DNA from: Litsea cubeba
Taxonomy: Eukaryota > Streptophyta > Magnoliopsida > Laurales > Lauraceae
Length of the DNA stretch: 64,000 bases
NCBI GenBank assembly: GCA_012931725.1
Contig: CM022948.1
Location: 89,116,888-89,180,887 of the forward strand
Direction of reading: 5' to 3'
Positions 46,872-59,097 of this stretch are shown piece by piece (position 1 is the stretch's first letter; each line of letters begins with the position of its first letter). The notes beneath the pieces were generated by a model that was not told where the DNA came from, did not search any database, and saw nothing but the letters and a program-made list of their open reading frames with translations. The translations under genes were made by a program, and so were the position numbers.

Positions 46872-49800
46872 ATGGTTGCTCCCTTATCAGTTTGGCCATG
46901 GGAGAACTTGGGTAGCTACAAGGCATGACAATCTTATCTTACAAACTAATATCCTTCTCTCACTTTTACTTTCATGTGATTTTTTTTCTCTTTATGGTCT
47001 TTCTACATTTTCTTCATTGTTTACCTTTTATCCCATTAATGTTCAACCGGATCTGCATGTGTTTGCTTTGTATTGGCAGTATGTGTTATATGGACCTCTT
47101 GTTGCAAAGGCTCTTTATTCATGGGTGTATGAAGATGGGGAAAGATATAGCTGGTGCTTCCATATTCTTATCATATGTGCCCTTAGAGGGCTCGTCCATC
47201 AGCTATGGTCTACATATAGCAACATGCTCTTCCTTACCCGAAATCGTCTAGTTATCAAGCAAGGTGTTGATTTCAAGCAAATAGACAAGGAATGGGACTG
47301 GTAACCACAATTTTTTTTTTATTTAATTTTACATCTATCTTTACAAGATTGAAATGGGTTTTTCATTGAATTGATGAAGTTATTATTGTCATTAATATTT
47401 TTGTAATCTTGCAGGGATAATTTTTTAATACTTCACGCTTTCATGGCTGCAATGGCATGTTACACTTTTCCATTTCTTGGTAATCTTCCCTTGTGGAATT
47501 GGAGAGGGGGTGTTTTTGCGCTGCTCCTCCACATAGGAGTATCAGAGCCTTTGTATTATTGGATACACAGGAAATTACATGTTGGCCATCTTTTCACAAA
47601 TTACCATTCTCTACATCATTCAGCTGTGGTGCCTCAGCCATTTACAGGTACAAGAAACAATAAAAACTCCTCCTATTTAATCTCTTAATCCCATTCAAAT
47701 GAGGTTTATTGCTGGAAGGTTCATTCATAAGGAGTTTTACTAATAACTAATATATATATATATATTCTTTCTTTTTTTCGATAGCGGAGGATGTTCCAGC
47801 CTTTGGGTGGGACTAATCCCTACGGGCTCCTGGGAAACTGGGAAACCGGGTAATCACTACATATATATTCTTTTTATAACAACAGATAACAATCTACTCT
47901 TTTTTTCTTTTATAAAACCACTACAAATGCTTTCAGTATTCAAAGGGCAATTTTGGATTTTTTACTTCAATGAAACTAGATAATGTTATAACATGAAAAG
48001 AATGAGAATTTATTAGATTTAACCTAATTAAGATAAAAACTAGCTAGGGCGTGACCCACATGGCTAGGGTCTCGTTCCAAGTATCTGCTATTGAGTTTTT
48101 TTATTAAATAATTATATATAAGTATTGTGTGGTGTGGACCGTCTGGTGGTTAAGTTTGCTTTATTTAAAAAGCTAAAGGTCACAGTTCAAATCTCTCAAC
48201 CTTTACATTATTTTAGACTTTCTACCAAGGCTCAATAAAAAAAAAGTTAAAATTAAAAGGAATCTTATCAAAATTGTATCCAAACCCCTCGACTTTAATA
48301 TATTATAATTGATTTAGTGTTTAATGGACTTCTCTCGCTATTAGCCAGAGTCAATCTAAACTAGCTTAAATTTAAAAGAAGTTTCAGCCTTTTAGGATAG
48401 AGAAAACAGTTTTTTTTTTATCGGTAACAACAAAACTCATTAAAAGAAGAGAGAAATACAAACAGAGAAAAAAGAGAAACATGATACAAAAGATATGTAC
48501 CCTAATATATAACTGAACTATATAATAATACCTTCCCAAAGAGAATTCCTATCAACCCTCTGTTGATAGAGAAAACAGTAAATTTCATCAATTGGTGAAA
48601 ATTTGGCCATTACCTGATGGTCAAAGTGAATGACAAGTCTTTTCCGAATAACATAGGTGGTTATTGTAAAAATAAAAGGCAACACGTATTTATCCCCAAT
48701 TGTACAAAAACAAAAAATACTGGTAGTTATTTGTAATTTATTATCTAATTTAAATGTTGACTTATCTCCCTCTTTTTCTTTGTGGCACAGCTGGAAATGC
48801 AACACCCTTGGAGCACCTTCTGTTGAGTGTGATCATAGGCATCCCAATGGTGGGCCCAACTTTGGTTGGATCAGCATCTATGGGCTTAATCTACGGCTAT
48901 GTTTTGATCTTTGATTTCTTGAGATGTATGGGCCACAGCAATGTTGAAGTCATCCCACATGGGCTCTTTGAGTTATGTCCGTTCCTTAGGCTTATTCTCT
49001 ACACCCCCACGTAAGTACCAACATGGAACACGTGTGTGAAATATGGGCTGTTAATCTGATCGACCAGGCCAGAGAAAGCATCATTACTTTCTCGGTCCAT
49101 TTGTTTTATTACATGTATGTCCCACTTGTTTGATGGAAAGTAGTTTTGGGCCTAGACACATGCAAGGTGGACCCCACCTTTTCGGCCATCAAAATCAAAA
49201 TATATTTTACTGCCAAATGTCTTTGTTAAAATTATGAAGATTTAGATTGAGTGATGGGTGTGTTTCACCCATAGTTCTCACGGTTTAAATCACAAAAATA
49301 GGTCTTACCTGATTATTTTTCGGATATAAATTGTGCTCCTGTAGTGCACGTTTTGGTAACAAGTTACCTTGATGAAGTATCTGTCCATCTCTCTCTTATT
49401 TTCCCAAATCATTTGGTGATTTTTTTTTTCTAACTTGTTCTAATGTTTGAGCAGATATCACAGCCTACATCACACGGAGACGAGCACTAACTTTTGTCTC
49501 TTCATGCCTTTGTTTGACAAATTGGGTCATACACTAAATGACAAGTCATGGGACCTCCACAAGAAAAAAAGTTCAGGTACGTGCACAATACAATTATTTT
49601 TTTAACTACCAGTAGCATGGGCATACATACCAGCTTAGCTTATACTTCCAATTACAGCATCCTTGCACCCAGATTCATATTAAATCTGAAATCGAAAGTG
49701 CTATAAATTACTTGTCCCCTCCTCATATTGGTCCCGTACTAAAACTGCGATCCATATTATTCGAGACGTGATGAATCTGAGGGTAGGCATAACTGTATGT

Positions 49801-52800
49801 AATTGGAGTCCACCGTGCCCATAAATTTATATTCATCGTATTAAAAGAACTTTATGTGGACGGCATGCATTCAATACATACAATTTTGACTTATGACTGT
49901 ACAACCAAATATTCACTGTCACATTAGGAGAGATGCCATTAGCTGTCAGTTGACTCTCTGACCAGAACTGTGCGGATGTTTTAATTGTATTGTACTATTT
50001 ATTTTATTTTATTTATTTATTTATATATTAGGCCGTGCTTAGTTATGTTTCTAACCAGTTGAGAGAAAGACAGTCCACGAGGTATTAAATTACTAGTTGT
50101 AGATGACAGCTAGAGGCTATTATGAAACTAACATGGCATGTCTAGTGGTTGGAAAAAAAAAAATCCCCGCAACAAAATGTAGGTTAGTCCTTTGCAACTA
50201 TTTCTTACTCGTTTTTATTGTACTGTTTAAAATATAATGAGTGAAAAAATAGAACTCATAAAAAAAAATATTTAAGTAATCATATATCCGAAACAATGTC
50301 ATTATATGTCAGCTGCCTCAAACAAGGAAAAACTGATAGTATATGATCATTCTTGTTAATGTCATTACATGATTCTTGGTGCTAAAATTGCGTTTTCTAT
50401 TATGAAATAAGCAGCACAAAATGACCAAGTGCCGGACTTTGTCTTCCTTGCTCATGTCGTCGACGTTATCTCCTCCCTCCATGTACCATTTGTGTTGCGG
50501 TCCTTCACCTCATTGCCGTTCAGGCCTCGGCTCTTCCTGCTTCCCTTGTGGCCCGGCGCCTTCGTAGTCATGCTTATAATGTGGGCATCATCAAAAACCT
50601 TCTTGGTTTACTTCTACACATTGAGAGGTAGACTGCACCAGACATGGACTGTTCCTAGACATGGTTTTCAGGTGAGCTTTTAAAACTAGTGCAGCATTCA
50701 AATTTAGCTTTGCAGCATTTGAAAGAAAGCTATGTATGTAAAAGAGCTAACTTATGTGATGGTTGGTGGTTTGGTTTGCAGTATTTTTTACCATTTGCTA
50801 CAGATGGAATTAACTACCAAATTGAACAAGCAATTCTAAGGGCTAACAGAATGGGTGTCAAGGTGATTAGCCTTGCAGCATTGAATAAGGTTGGTTTCCT
50901 TTCTTTTTGCTTTTTTCCCCCTTTTTTCTTGGATTCTGACTTATGTTTAATGTTGATCTTCTACTCACATTAAAAGAGCTAGGCAGGCGAAATGAAGTCG
51001 TTGGTCTTTCCTCTTTTTTTGCCTGTGGGGCTGAGCTCATTAATTTATTTATAAATCCTAAAATAAAGGGACTAGTTGTAATATGATGAATCAGGTTGGG
51101 TCCGCTTGGCAAGTTAGCTAGAAACTATGGACCACACGCATTTATTAATTGGATTGGAGATGTCAAACCAAATCCATCCAAAAAATGAAAAGAAGGTCAA
51201 CACAAACTCTGAGCTATTGGGTTCATGTTCAGATTGGGTTGGCAAGTTGGATGAGGAATTTCCACCCCAAATTGTATTAATATTTTCAAATTTAATTTTA
51301 TCATTAACGATCAAGTGGGTCAAAGTAATCCCTTTGCCTTCTATAATGCCTTTGGCATGTGCTTATTTGATGCTAATTTTAAAAGTTGGGTTGGGGTTTG
51401 ATGGGCAGTAGGCCATCAAAACCTATTTGGGTAAACTTTCAGTCTACTTTTATAAAAGTAGCATTAGACCAAGCATTGTGGTGGAGCATGTACAAGTAGG
51501 ATACAGGTCCAACAAAAAAGAATTATTATGTGGGTCATGAGAGTTTGTGTTAATAACAATGAAAATAACCCTTCCAAGTGAAATTAAGAACCTGTTATCT
51601 TTTGCCTGTGACTGCAGAATGAGGCTCTCAATGGAGGAGGGACATTGTTTGTGAAGAAACATCCAAATCTGAAAGTTAGGGTTGTTCATGGAAACACCTT
51701 AACTGCTGCTGTCATTCTCAATGATATTGGTGAAGATGTCAAGGAAGTGTTTCTTACAGGGGCTACTTCGAAGCTAGGGCGGGCCATCGCTCTTTATCTC
51801 TGTCGAAAGAAAATGAGAGTCATGGTAATTCCTTTTGAGTTTGCTGTTTCTGTACACAAATCCCCCTCATGGATTATAGAGAAGAAGATGAAGAAAAGAT
51901 GTTTCAATATACTTTTTGTCTGAGTAAAAATAACTGGATGTTTTTGCAGATGCTGACTGTATCCATCGAGAGATTCCAAGCAATTCAAAGGGAAGCCCCA
52001 GTTGAATTCCAACAGTATCTAGTCCATGTTACAAAGTACCAAGCTGCAGGGGACTGCAAGGTAGACTATGTTAACATATACAGGTGTACAAATGACAACT
52101 GACCTCAAATTTCAAATCTGAGAACCATTTTGTGGGGCCCACTCAAATGAATGCAGGTCCCAAGGAGAGGATTATAGGATGATATGGAAGTTATAAATTC
52201 CCATTAGGGGTGAGTGAGAAATCAGAGCGATTTGACCTAACAGTCTATTTAAAGGACTCAAAGTTCTATAGTCATATATGTTCATACATAGACTGTATAG
52301 GATTATTGGAGAAAGATGAGTTTTACTTGCGCTCAGACCTTCAATCCCACAAAATGGGTTCTTAATTTTAAAGTTGAGAATGATTTTTTTTAACTGAATA
52401 CCACATAAAAAATTATGTATGGTTCCTTTTAAAACATGATCTAAAGGTGCTACATTTTCCTTCCCAAATCTAGACATGGATTGTTGGTAAATGGCTCTCA
52501 CCAATGGAGCAGCGGTGGGCTGCACCGGGGACACATTTCCATCAATTCGTCGTGCCACCCATCTTTCCCTTCAGGAGAGATTGCACCTATGGAAAACTCG
52601 CCGCGTTGAGATTGCCTGATGATGTTCAGGGGCTAGGATGTTGTGAGGTAAGCCATGTCAATACACATTACTGATGGTATTTGAACTGGAATTCCATTCT
52701 AAAAGACCTGGATTCTCTACAGCCAAAATGGTGGAGATGTATAGGGTTGTGTGGATAAGGGGTTGATGATGGTTCAACCCCATCTGATGGATGTGTAATC

Positions 52801-53218
52801 TCGTGGGCAAAGTGCCCCTCCATCCAACAGATATCGGCCGTTTAATTTCCATGACAGAATTAATTATCACTTTATAAGCTTCAATTTTCAACGCTGGATA
52901 TCGTTAATTTGGATGAGATTGATACTACATCTCTATCATTAAGGCCATGGTGAATCCCAACTCCATTTCTAATTTCTCTTTCATTCTCACTGCACCATTT
53001 GATCTAACTTGAAGTTCCCTTTCAATTGCGTCCTTGTCTTTTATTTCTGGCAATTCGAGCAGTATACGATGGATAGAGGCGTCGTTCATGCTTGTCATGC
53101 TGGTGGTGTGGTTCATTTTCTAGAAGGTTGGACACACAATGAAGTAGGCGCCATTGAAGTAGACAGAATTGATGTAGTGTGGAAGGCTGCACTGAAGCAT
53201 GGTTTAAAACCAGTTTGA
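46872..53218 (+). CDS. CER3: ECERIFERUM 3 (WAX2/YRE) homologue, cuticular alkane synthesis
   Basis: Protein of 619 residues in eleven exons: 46872-46922, 47080-47300, 47415-47647, 48791-49010, 49455-49576, 50415-50671, 50782-50889, 51618-51824, 51950-52060, 52474-52647 and 53063-53218. All junctions keep frame. The first donor is AAG/GCATGA, so intron 1 is GC-AG; the others are GT-AG. The N-terminal half is a membrane fatty-acid-hydroxylase-type domain with His motifs HRKLH (142-146), HSLHH (155-159) and HSLHH (244-248). The C-terminal half is the WAX2 domain (LTGATSKLGRAIALYLCRK, then WIVGKWLSP, then CHAGGVVHFLEGW). In the family, CER3 partners CER1 and cytochrome b5 in the endoplasmic reticulum to turn very-long-chain acyl-CoA into alkanes for cuticle wax. 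The N-terminal WPWENLGSYK and overall layout favour CER3 over CER1. Intron 3 holds two retroposons. Confidence 0.94.
48128..48248 (+). mobile_element. Short tRNA-like SINE in CER3 intron 3
   Basis: An A-box-like TCTGGTGGTTAAGTTTGC is followed about 40 bp later by a B-box-like CACAGTTCAAATCTC. The sequence ends in AATAAAAAAAAAG. This layout suits a small SINE; no target duplication was fixed. Confidence 0.55.
48411..48564 (-). mobile_element. 5'-truncated LINE insertion in CER3 intron 3
   Basis: A 154-bp segment with its poly-A on the minus strand (T-run from 48411) has a LINE-type 3' end, TTTTAATGAGTTTTGTTGTT. It is flanked by perfect 15-bp duplications GATAGAGAAAACAGT (48396-48410 and 48565-48579). 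It lies about 225 bp upstream of exon 4 and leaves the splice sites untouched. Confidence 0.92.
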
Positions 53219-53640
53219 TTCTCAAGTGTTGATATAAAATCTCTACACACTCTCTCTCTCTTTCTTCAGTACTTTTTTCATAGTTGAAATTCTTATGAAT
53301 GTAGGTATTGAATAATTAGCCATGTTGGCATCTGAAATTCATAGTTGAGAATGAGATTCTACTGAATTTTGTTGGAAAATTTACGTATCTATCTACAAGT
53401 GAAATGTACTGTGGTATGAATATGCCCATCAAATAATATGGCAAAGGTGTACTATATTTGTGTTCTCTTGTGGGATCTTAATTTGATGTTGGGATGAGTT
53501 TGTTTAACAAAAATTTTAAATTTTCAAATTTGATTGTATGAGGTTGTCATGCATTTAATGTTGGTTGTTATATATCACTTTCATCTGATATGATGATCTC
53601 TAATCCAAAACATCATTGAGGCTTCTAAGCAATCAAAATT

Positions 53641-53850
53641 GTTGAGAATATGGCTCCTTCCCAATAATTAATCAAACTAAATACAAATGGAACTTCAACA
53701 GTACTACTCAATAAATCAATCATGCGATGTTATGAAGTACAAAAGAGAGAGATCATCTGAACAAAACAAACACAAGGATTTATATGGTTTGCCAAAAATG
53801 AGCTATGTCAGCAATCGGATCGAAATGTTTCCGCTATTGTAAGACTATAA
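53641..53850 (-). mobile_element. Ty1/copia-type LTR fragment
   Basis: On the minus strand the stretch reads GGCAAACCATATAAATCCTT and GTGTTTGTTTTG, then a TCTCTCTCTTTTGTAC tract, ending at TCTCAACA (53641). This is the usual R-U5 style of copia LTR ends. The outer limit is unclear (it may reach beyond 54000), and no internal domain lies beside it. Confidence 0.4.
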
Positions 53851-54974
53851 GTCATGTGCAAAATTAGCTTACAGTAAGAACTAGATATCCTCCAATATGA
53901 GAAACCCTTCACCTTTGAAATCCTTTTTTGAAACCTGACCAAAAGAAACCAAGAAATCTACGTTCAACGAACTCCAATATGATCTTGAACCTGATTATCA
54001 TGTTGAGAATGTGTAGACCTAGAGAATTTATAATTACATCACATCTAGACACCAAATCCGAAAAACTTCTTACAAAGTATTAGAAAATCCATGTCTGACA
54101 ATTGTAAATCCTTGAGGATTTGGTTCATTTGAGATTCTCAGGTTTTAGGAGTTTTTGATATCACCTGTTCTACCTTCTTTTAGAATGAGGAAATCCAAAA
54201 CTGAAAGGAGGAGGGTATAAATTCCTCAAATGTATGGATAATCACCTATTACCAAATTTGACCTAAGGAATCTTAGATATACAAAATCCATGGTGAAGAA
54301 AACCCTCTTCAAGGGGCAAAGAGGAATCTTCACATGTGTGGATTCCTTAACCTCTTACCAAATGTCGGCTTATTCTGAATCACCCCTTGATTATAGTAAG
54401 AAATGGGAACTAACAACAATTGGCTAAGTAGTAATTAGTACTACTAAATCAAAATAAATGGAAATTAAGATGAATGCATTAAAAACAAAGAAAATTGATT
54501 AAAGATTGAACATGTTAGCCTCCATAGTTCAGATTTCTCTAAGGACATATTTCTATAAAGCCACGGAATAGGAAAGACACCTTGTAAATACATTTCTGAC
54601 AAGATGATCATGGTTTGTGCGGAGAACACATTAGCTTTTATATCTTTTCTGTGGCAAAACCTATTGCACCCAACGTTAAAATCGATCTGTTTGTAAGCAG
54701 AAACAGTGTACACAAACATGACCTAGGTCAAAGCCTCAAAGGATCGGGACCCTAACTTATAATGGCTAGGGCCTACTGATTCCTTCAAATGATAAAACCT
54801 TTTTTTTTTTGTCTTCGTATATATCCCAGTTTAGGGAGGTTGGATCCCCTAGCCCTCTTGTGAGGGGCAGAACACCCTCAGAGTGATATAAGAGATCTTG
54901 GATGAGGTAGCACAAGTACAACCCTCAGAATTAGAAAAAGTGTAAAAACAGACCTTATTCCACTGGGGTAAGAG
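53851..54974. other. Intergenic, possibly the rest of the LTR fragment
   Basis: No coding region was recognised. A T-run lies at 54801-54810. Confidence 0.35.
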
Positions 54975-55071
54975 GGGTAAAACTTAGTTGAGCATTGAAT
55001 GATGAAATTCAAAGAGTCAGTTCGGGTAAAACTTAGTTGAGCATTGAATGATGAAATTCAAAGAGTCAGTT
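54975..55071. repeat. 49-bp tandem duplication
   Basis: GGGTAAAACTTAGTTGAGCA recurs at 54975 and 55024. The two 49-bp copies are essentially identical, so the event is recent. Confidence 0.95.
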
Positions 55072-56440
55072 GAACCAACTGTGTTTCTCTGGAACCCACA
55101 TGGATTCACCGAAATGTGTGTCTGCTCCTTGAATATGACATAAATCATGATTCATGGCTACCTTAGTTTTATGCTGATTCAAATACCATGTTCCATGACA
55201 GAGTAGTAGTTATCATGGGTGGTTGACAAAATCAACTATCTACAGGCAAATAAGGTCGTTAAGTGGGCCCTACTAACTTTATTTGAACTAAGGACATTTT
55301 CAAAACAGACCTAAAGTTTTAACCTAATTTCAAAAATGGTTCAATTAAGATGTAATATAATACAAACAACCTCTAGGTTTCTTTTTCTTTCTTCTTTTTT
55401 GGGTTAACTTTTGAACGGGCCCTTTATTAGCTGGTTTCTCTTTGTAAGTGAAAAAGGCCAGATGACCTAAATGCCTTTCCAACTCTTTGAATTTACAAAT
55501 TAAAATTCCAAAATTTGCCCTTTTCTATTACACTAGTTCCACTACAAATACACCCAATCTTACCATTTCTCTGTCAAATGGGCCGGGCCGGTAAGCAATA
55601 CCTAACCCATCATGGCCCATTCCCTACTTTGGATCACACATCCTCTCATTTTTCACCAAAATTAGTATGTCTCCCAAAAAAATTGGGTGTTCACAAATCC
55701 AAGCCCTAACACAATACACATTTGAGAAACACATGACACCACAGTCGTAAGGGTGTCTCATCTAACGTAGTAATCCGGAGATTGGCCCCTAGGCAAGTAT
55801 ATCATCACATGAGTATCATACTACAGTCTACGGACCCAAACTAGTGGAAAAGAAAAGGAGAAAGAAAAAAAGAGAAAAGATCCACATTAGCCACCTTTCC
55901 ACAGTAAACAGGACATATATATTGTGCCCACCTTTCATCATTTTTTACTGGAAAATGGCCCTATCATATCCTAATGTCTATCAGAAAAAAAAAATTATAG
56001 ACAATATTTTACTAAAAAGCCTTTGGCTTTCCAAAATTCTAGTGGACTTTCATTTGATTGAATTTCATTAAAAGGCTTTTCATGTAGTACATGATTTTAA
56101 GAGGAGCATTTAGGAGGGATCATATGCTTTTTTTAAGCAATACAATTCTCATCCATGCAGCATTTAGGACATTTAAGATGATATTTTTTTAAGTGGGAAC
56201 CGTTGGGCTTCTCATCAGGAAAATTATATGATGGGGAAAGGATCTGAATTTGTGGTTCGTTTTTACTTTTCTTAAGTAGTCCCTACCAAGAATTTTGACT
56301 AAATTTTGTATCTGCAAGCTCTAGAGATTAATTCTACTGTTGGAACTCCATGAAAGAGAAGAAGGAACACTTGTGTTTTGACAACTAAATCGTGGCGAAA
56401 ATAATGAAAATTGTATAAAACCAGTTTTCTACAATAACCA
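55072..56440. other. Intergenic, no supported gene
   Basis: No recognisable element or domain. Confidence 0.4.
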
Positions 56441-56454
56441 AATTTATTTCCAAA

Positions 56455-56656
56455 AACAACTCATGTAAAGAGCGACAGTTCTTACCTGGCTATCCAAAGT
56501 TTGAACCTCAAGTACGTCATCTTTTTCCCACTTATGCAGGCTTCTTTCCCACTTGTGTAAGCTTCTCGCGTGTGAGGGCTGATTTCCCATGTGTATGCGG
56601 GCTTTCTCTTGGATACCAGGCCCAGCCCCCTTAGCTAGGGTACAAAAAAAAATCAT
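56455..56656 (+). mobile_element. tRNA-derived SINE, copy 4 (complete)
   Basis: About 202 bp. A B-box-like AAGTTTGAACC lies near 56498, followed by CCCACTTATGCAGGCTTC and CCCACTTGTGTAAGCTTC units, ATGTGTATGCGGGCTTTC, a CCCCCTTAGCTAGGGTAC segment and a poly-A. Perfect 13-bp duplications ATTTATTTCCAAA flank it (56442-56454 and 56657-56669). Confidence 0.92.
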
Positions 56657-57059
56657 ATTTATTTCCAAATTAAAATTTTTGTTATCGTTCTCCTAATAAA
56701 TGCCAAAAAGCCACCAAACATAAAAATATCCCAACTTTATTGTGACCACAATGCAAAATATTAAAAATAAAAGCATTAAATGGTTTTGAAAGATAATATT
56801 ATTAATTAAATACATAAAAGGGAAACCCTAAAAACAAACCATCAATTATTTCGTGAATCACATGGACCACCCACCAAAAGCGATATCTAAACCACTCGAC
56901 CCCCTATTAAATGAGAGATTAAAATATCTTATTGAATATGATATTAATGGTCATCCCAAAAATCATTAGGACAAAATGTTTCATCTTCAATCAGGTGGGC
57001 CTTCTACCAACAATGGATTGAGTGCATAGTTCTAGATCGAACTCGGTGGGAGTCGGTAA

Positions 57060-57165
57060 AACTCACCCAGGTTGTTTAAATTGGTGTAACTCAGTTGGTT
57101 CCGGACATGCATGGGTGTGTGAGTATAACATGTGAGATCGAGTCCCCAATGTAGAAAAAAAGAAA
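57060..57165 (+). mobile_element. Short tRNA-like SINE of a second family
   Basis: GGTGTAACTCAGTTGGTTCC reads like a tRNA A-box region and GAGATCGAGTCCCC like a B box, about 57 bp apart. An A-rich tail begins at 57153. The sequence between does not fold as an obvious intact tRNA. Confidence 0.6.
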
Positions 57166-57178
57166 TAAAAACACTTAA

Positions 57179-57475
57179 GGACCTGTTTGTTTGCCATATG
57201 TAGAAAAAAGAAAATAGATTGTCCCCTCCCCCCCTAACTTGCTCTTTACCCCATCCCATCTGAATAACTTGCTTACTTTACGTCCACCTTCTTTCTTTCC
57301 CATGAAAGTTACTGTCCCTCACTTTCATCTAACTTTATTCCAACAAAACAAACAAAAACATAAGTAAAGTAACTCAATACTCATTTTATTTCAACCCACT
57401 CCTCTTTAATTTTATTTCTCATATGAGACTTATTCTACTCTTACTCTATTCCTCTTGGAAGCAAAAATACCCTTT
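57179..57475. mobile_element. Possible Harbinger-like MITE with weak ends
   Basis: TTAAGGACCTGTTTGTTTGCC at the left and GGAAGCAAAAATACCCTTTAA at the right are partly inverted, both with TTAA at the edge. The interior is AT-rich. The ends match only in part, so this is tentative. Confidence 0.4.
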
Positions 57476-57585
57476 AAGAGTCATCAGTTTTAACATGCGA
57501 TTTGTCCGGCCGCCTAGGTAAATATGATTTTGCTTACAGGGCCAATTTTTAGTGGTTTGTGTGTGTTGCTTCTTTTATAGACTGT

Positions 57586-57618
57586 TTTGGCGGTGGCGGC
57601 GGCGGTGGCGGCGGCCAG
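57586..57618. repeat. GGC/GGT triplet run
   Basis: A GC-rich run of GGCGGTGGC units in otherwise AT-rich sequence. No glycine-rich protein frame extends around it. Confidence 0.8.
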
Positions 57619-58734
57619 GTGGTGGTTGGTTAATTTTCTTTCTTTCTAATGGATTTTCTTTCTACCAGAAAAAACTTGTTCTTAAACGGGTGTTTGCCAA
57701 ACTTAAGCTAACTCAGTTAAACACTCAATCGACTCAGTCTTCAATTTTAAGGGATCTTAAAATTATTGTCATGATGAGTTGTTGACCACTAAAACGATGT
57801 AACAGGTGGGTTTCACATTTTAGAAAAGGTTAGTGTCCCATAGATGTGTACCAATCAAAAAGATGGATGTGTACAAGTCTTCATTCCCATTAATGAACAA
57901 TAGTTGGGAATGCATCTTTCATGGGCGTCTCAGGCCCAATTCAACAATGTGCAGATTGGGTAGCTATTGTCTATGTCAATCCCCCCCTAGAACATGCTTT
58001 TCTCATTGATGAATCTGCATTTGAGGATTTATACCCTCTTTCTTTGAGAGGGGTCAGACATGAGAATCCTCAAAATTGAGGATGTTACATGACCCAAAAG
58101 AGGGATATTATCCAACTTAGTGATCTAAAAAAAAAAAATTGTACCAAACTCAGAGAGATAAGTTTCTATTCAATATTAAGCAGAGTTGTATATATACTTA
58201 TATATATTAACTACAATAATACTATTGCATGATATTGTAAAGGAAAAAGAAGCCAACAAAGAAATGATTTATAAAGAGAAAAAGAAAAAAAGAAAACTCT
58301 ACATAGATTAAAAAAAATGATTTATAAAAGATTCTGAATATATAACTTAAAGTGATTAAAGGTCTGGGTCGGCCATGAGTCAGGTACTGGGTCCACACAG
58401 TGATGCATGGACATGCATGGTGCAATTAAATCACAAACAAAAAGAAGATTAATTTTAGTGATTCCTGATTGAAAAGCGTCCAAAAATGTTGGGGTCCACT
58501 TGAGATAGATCCTATGGTCACAAATCGATATCATCCGGGTTTTCCGACTACAGGAGAAACCAACCACAATATTGAGAATTCAATGTTACTAAATGTTGAT
58601 GATGAAGAGGATAGTAAGATCAAGCACATGGGGATTGGTTCATCTGCTAATCAAAGTATGATTGTCTGTTTCTTGTGGCTTGATTAATCCTCGATCACAC
58701 TCTTTTCATGCTTCTTCACACACATGCACAACAC

Positions 58735-58903
58735 CTAGTATCAAAGCCACAACATGTGGTATCAAATCGAGGTGGAGATCCTCAGGTTGGGTTCAGAGCA
58801 AGGTTGAGATCCTTTGTATCATAGTCACAACAAGGTGGTATCAGAGCGAGGTAGAGATCATCGAGTTCAAAGCGAGGTTGAGATCTTTGGTATCAAAGCC
58901 TTG
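58735..58903 (+). repeat. Tandem units containing primer-binding-site-like words
   Basis: TAGTATCAAAGCC, TGGTATCAAATCGAGG, TGGTATCAGAGCGAGG and TGGTATCAAAGCC recur at about 58738, 58757, 58835 and 58889, each middle unit followed by a GAGGTNGAGATC-like word. TGGTATCAGAGC is the usual complement of the initiator tRNA-Met end in plant LTR retrotransposons, so this may be a rearranged leader region. Confidence 0.6.
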
Positions 58904-58904
58904 G

Positions 58905-59097
58905 TACCTTGGCTGCCTCAGGTGCATTATTTATACTAACTGTCTCTTGAGAGCAGGAAAAAAAAAATCTGCTTCTCACATACATTTGGCATACCCTTAC
59001 CTATTCTTAATGTTGGTAACAACATTAAGAGTTGCAGTGAGCTGGGTAATATGTTGAGACTCAACCCAATCTCAACTCATTTATAAAGACAGATGAA
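58905..59097 (+). repeat. Dispersed direct repeat, left copy
   Basis: Shares with 62470-62692 the blocks GGTGCATTATTTATACTA, GTAACAACATT, AAGAGTTGCAGTGAGCTGGG and ATCTCAACTCATTT. The copies are 3.57 kb apart in the same orientation. They could be remnants of one element's LTRs or of a duplicated fragment. Confidence 0.75.

Noticed and set aside
57060..57150. tRNA gene
   Set aside because: A- and B-box-like words are present, but the acceptor stem and anticodon arm do not pair convincingly and an A-rich tail follows; a SINE head is more likely.
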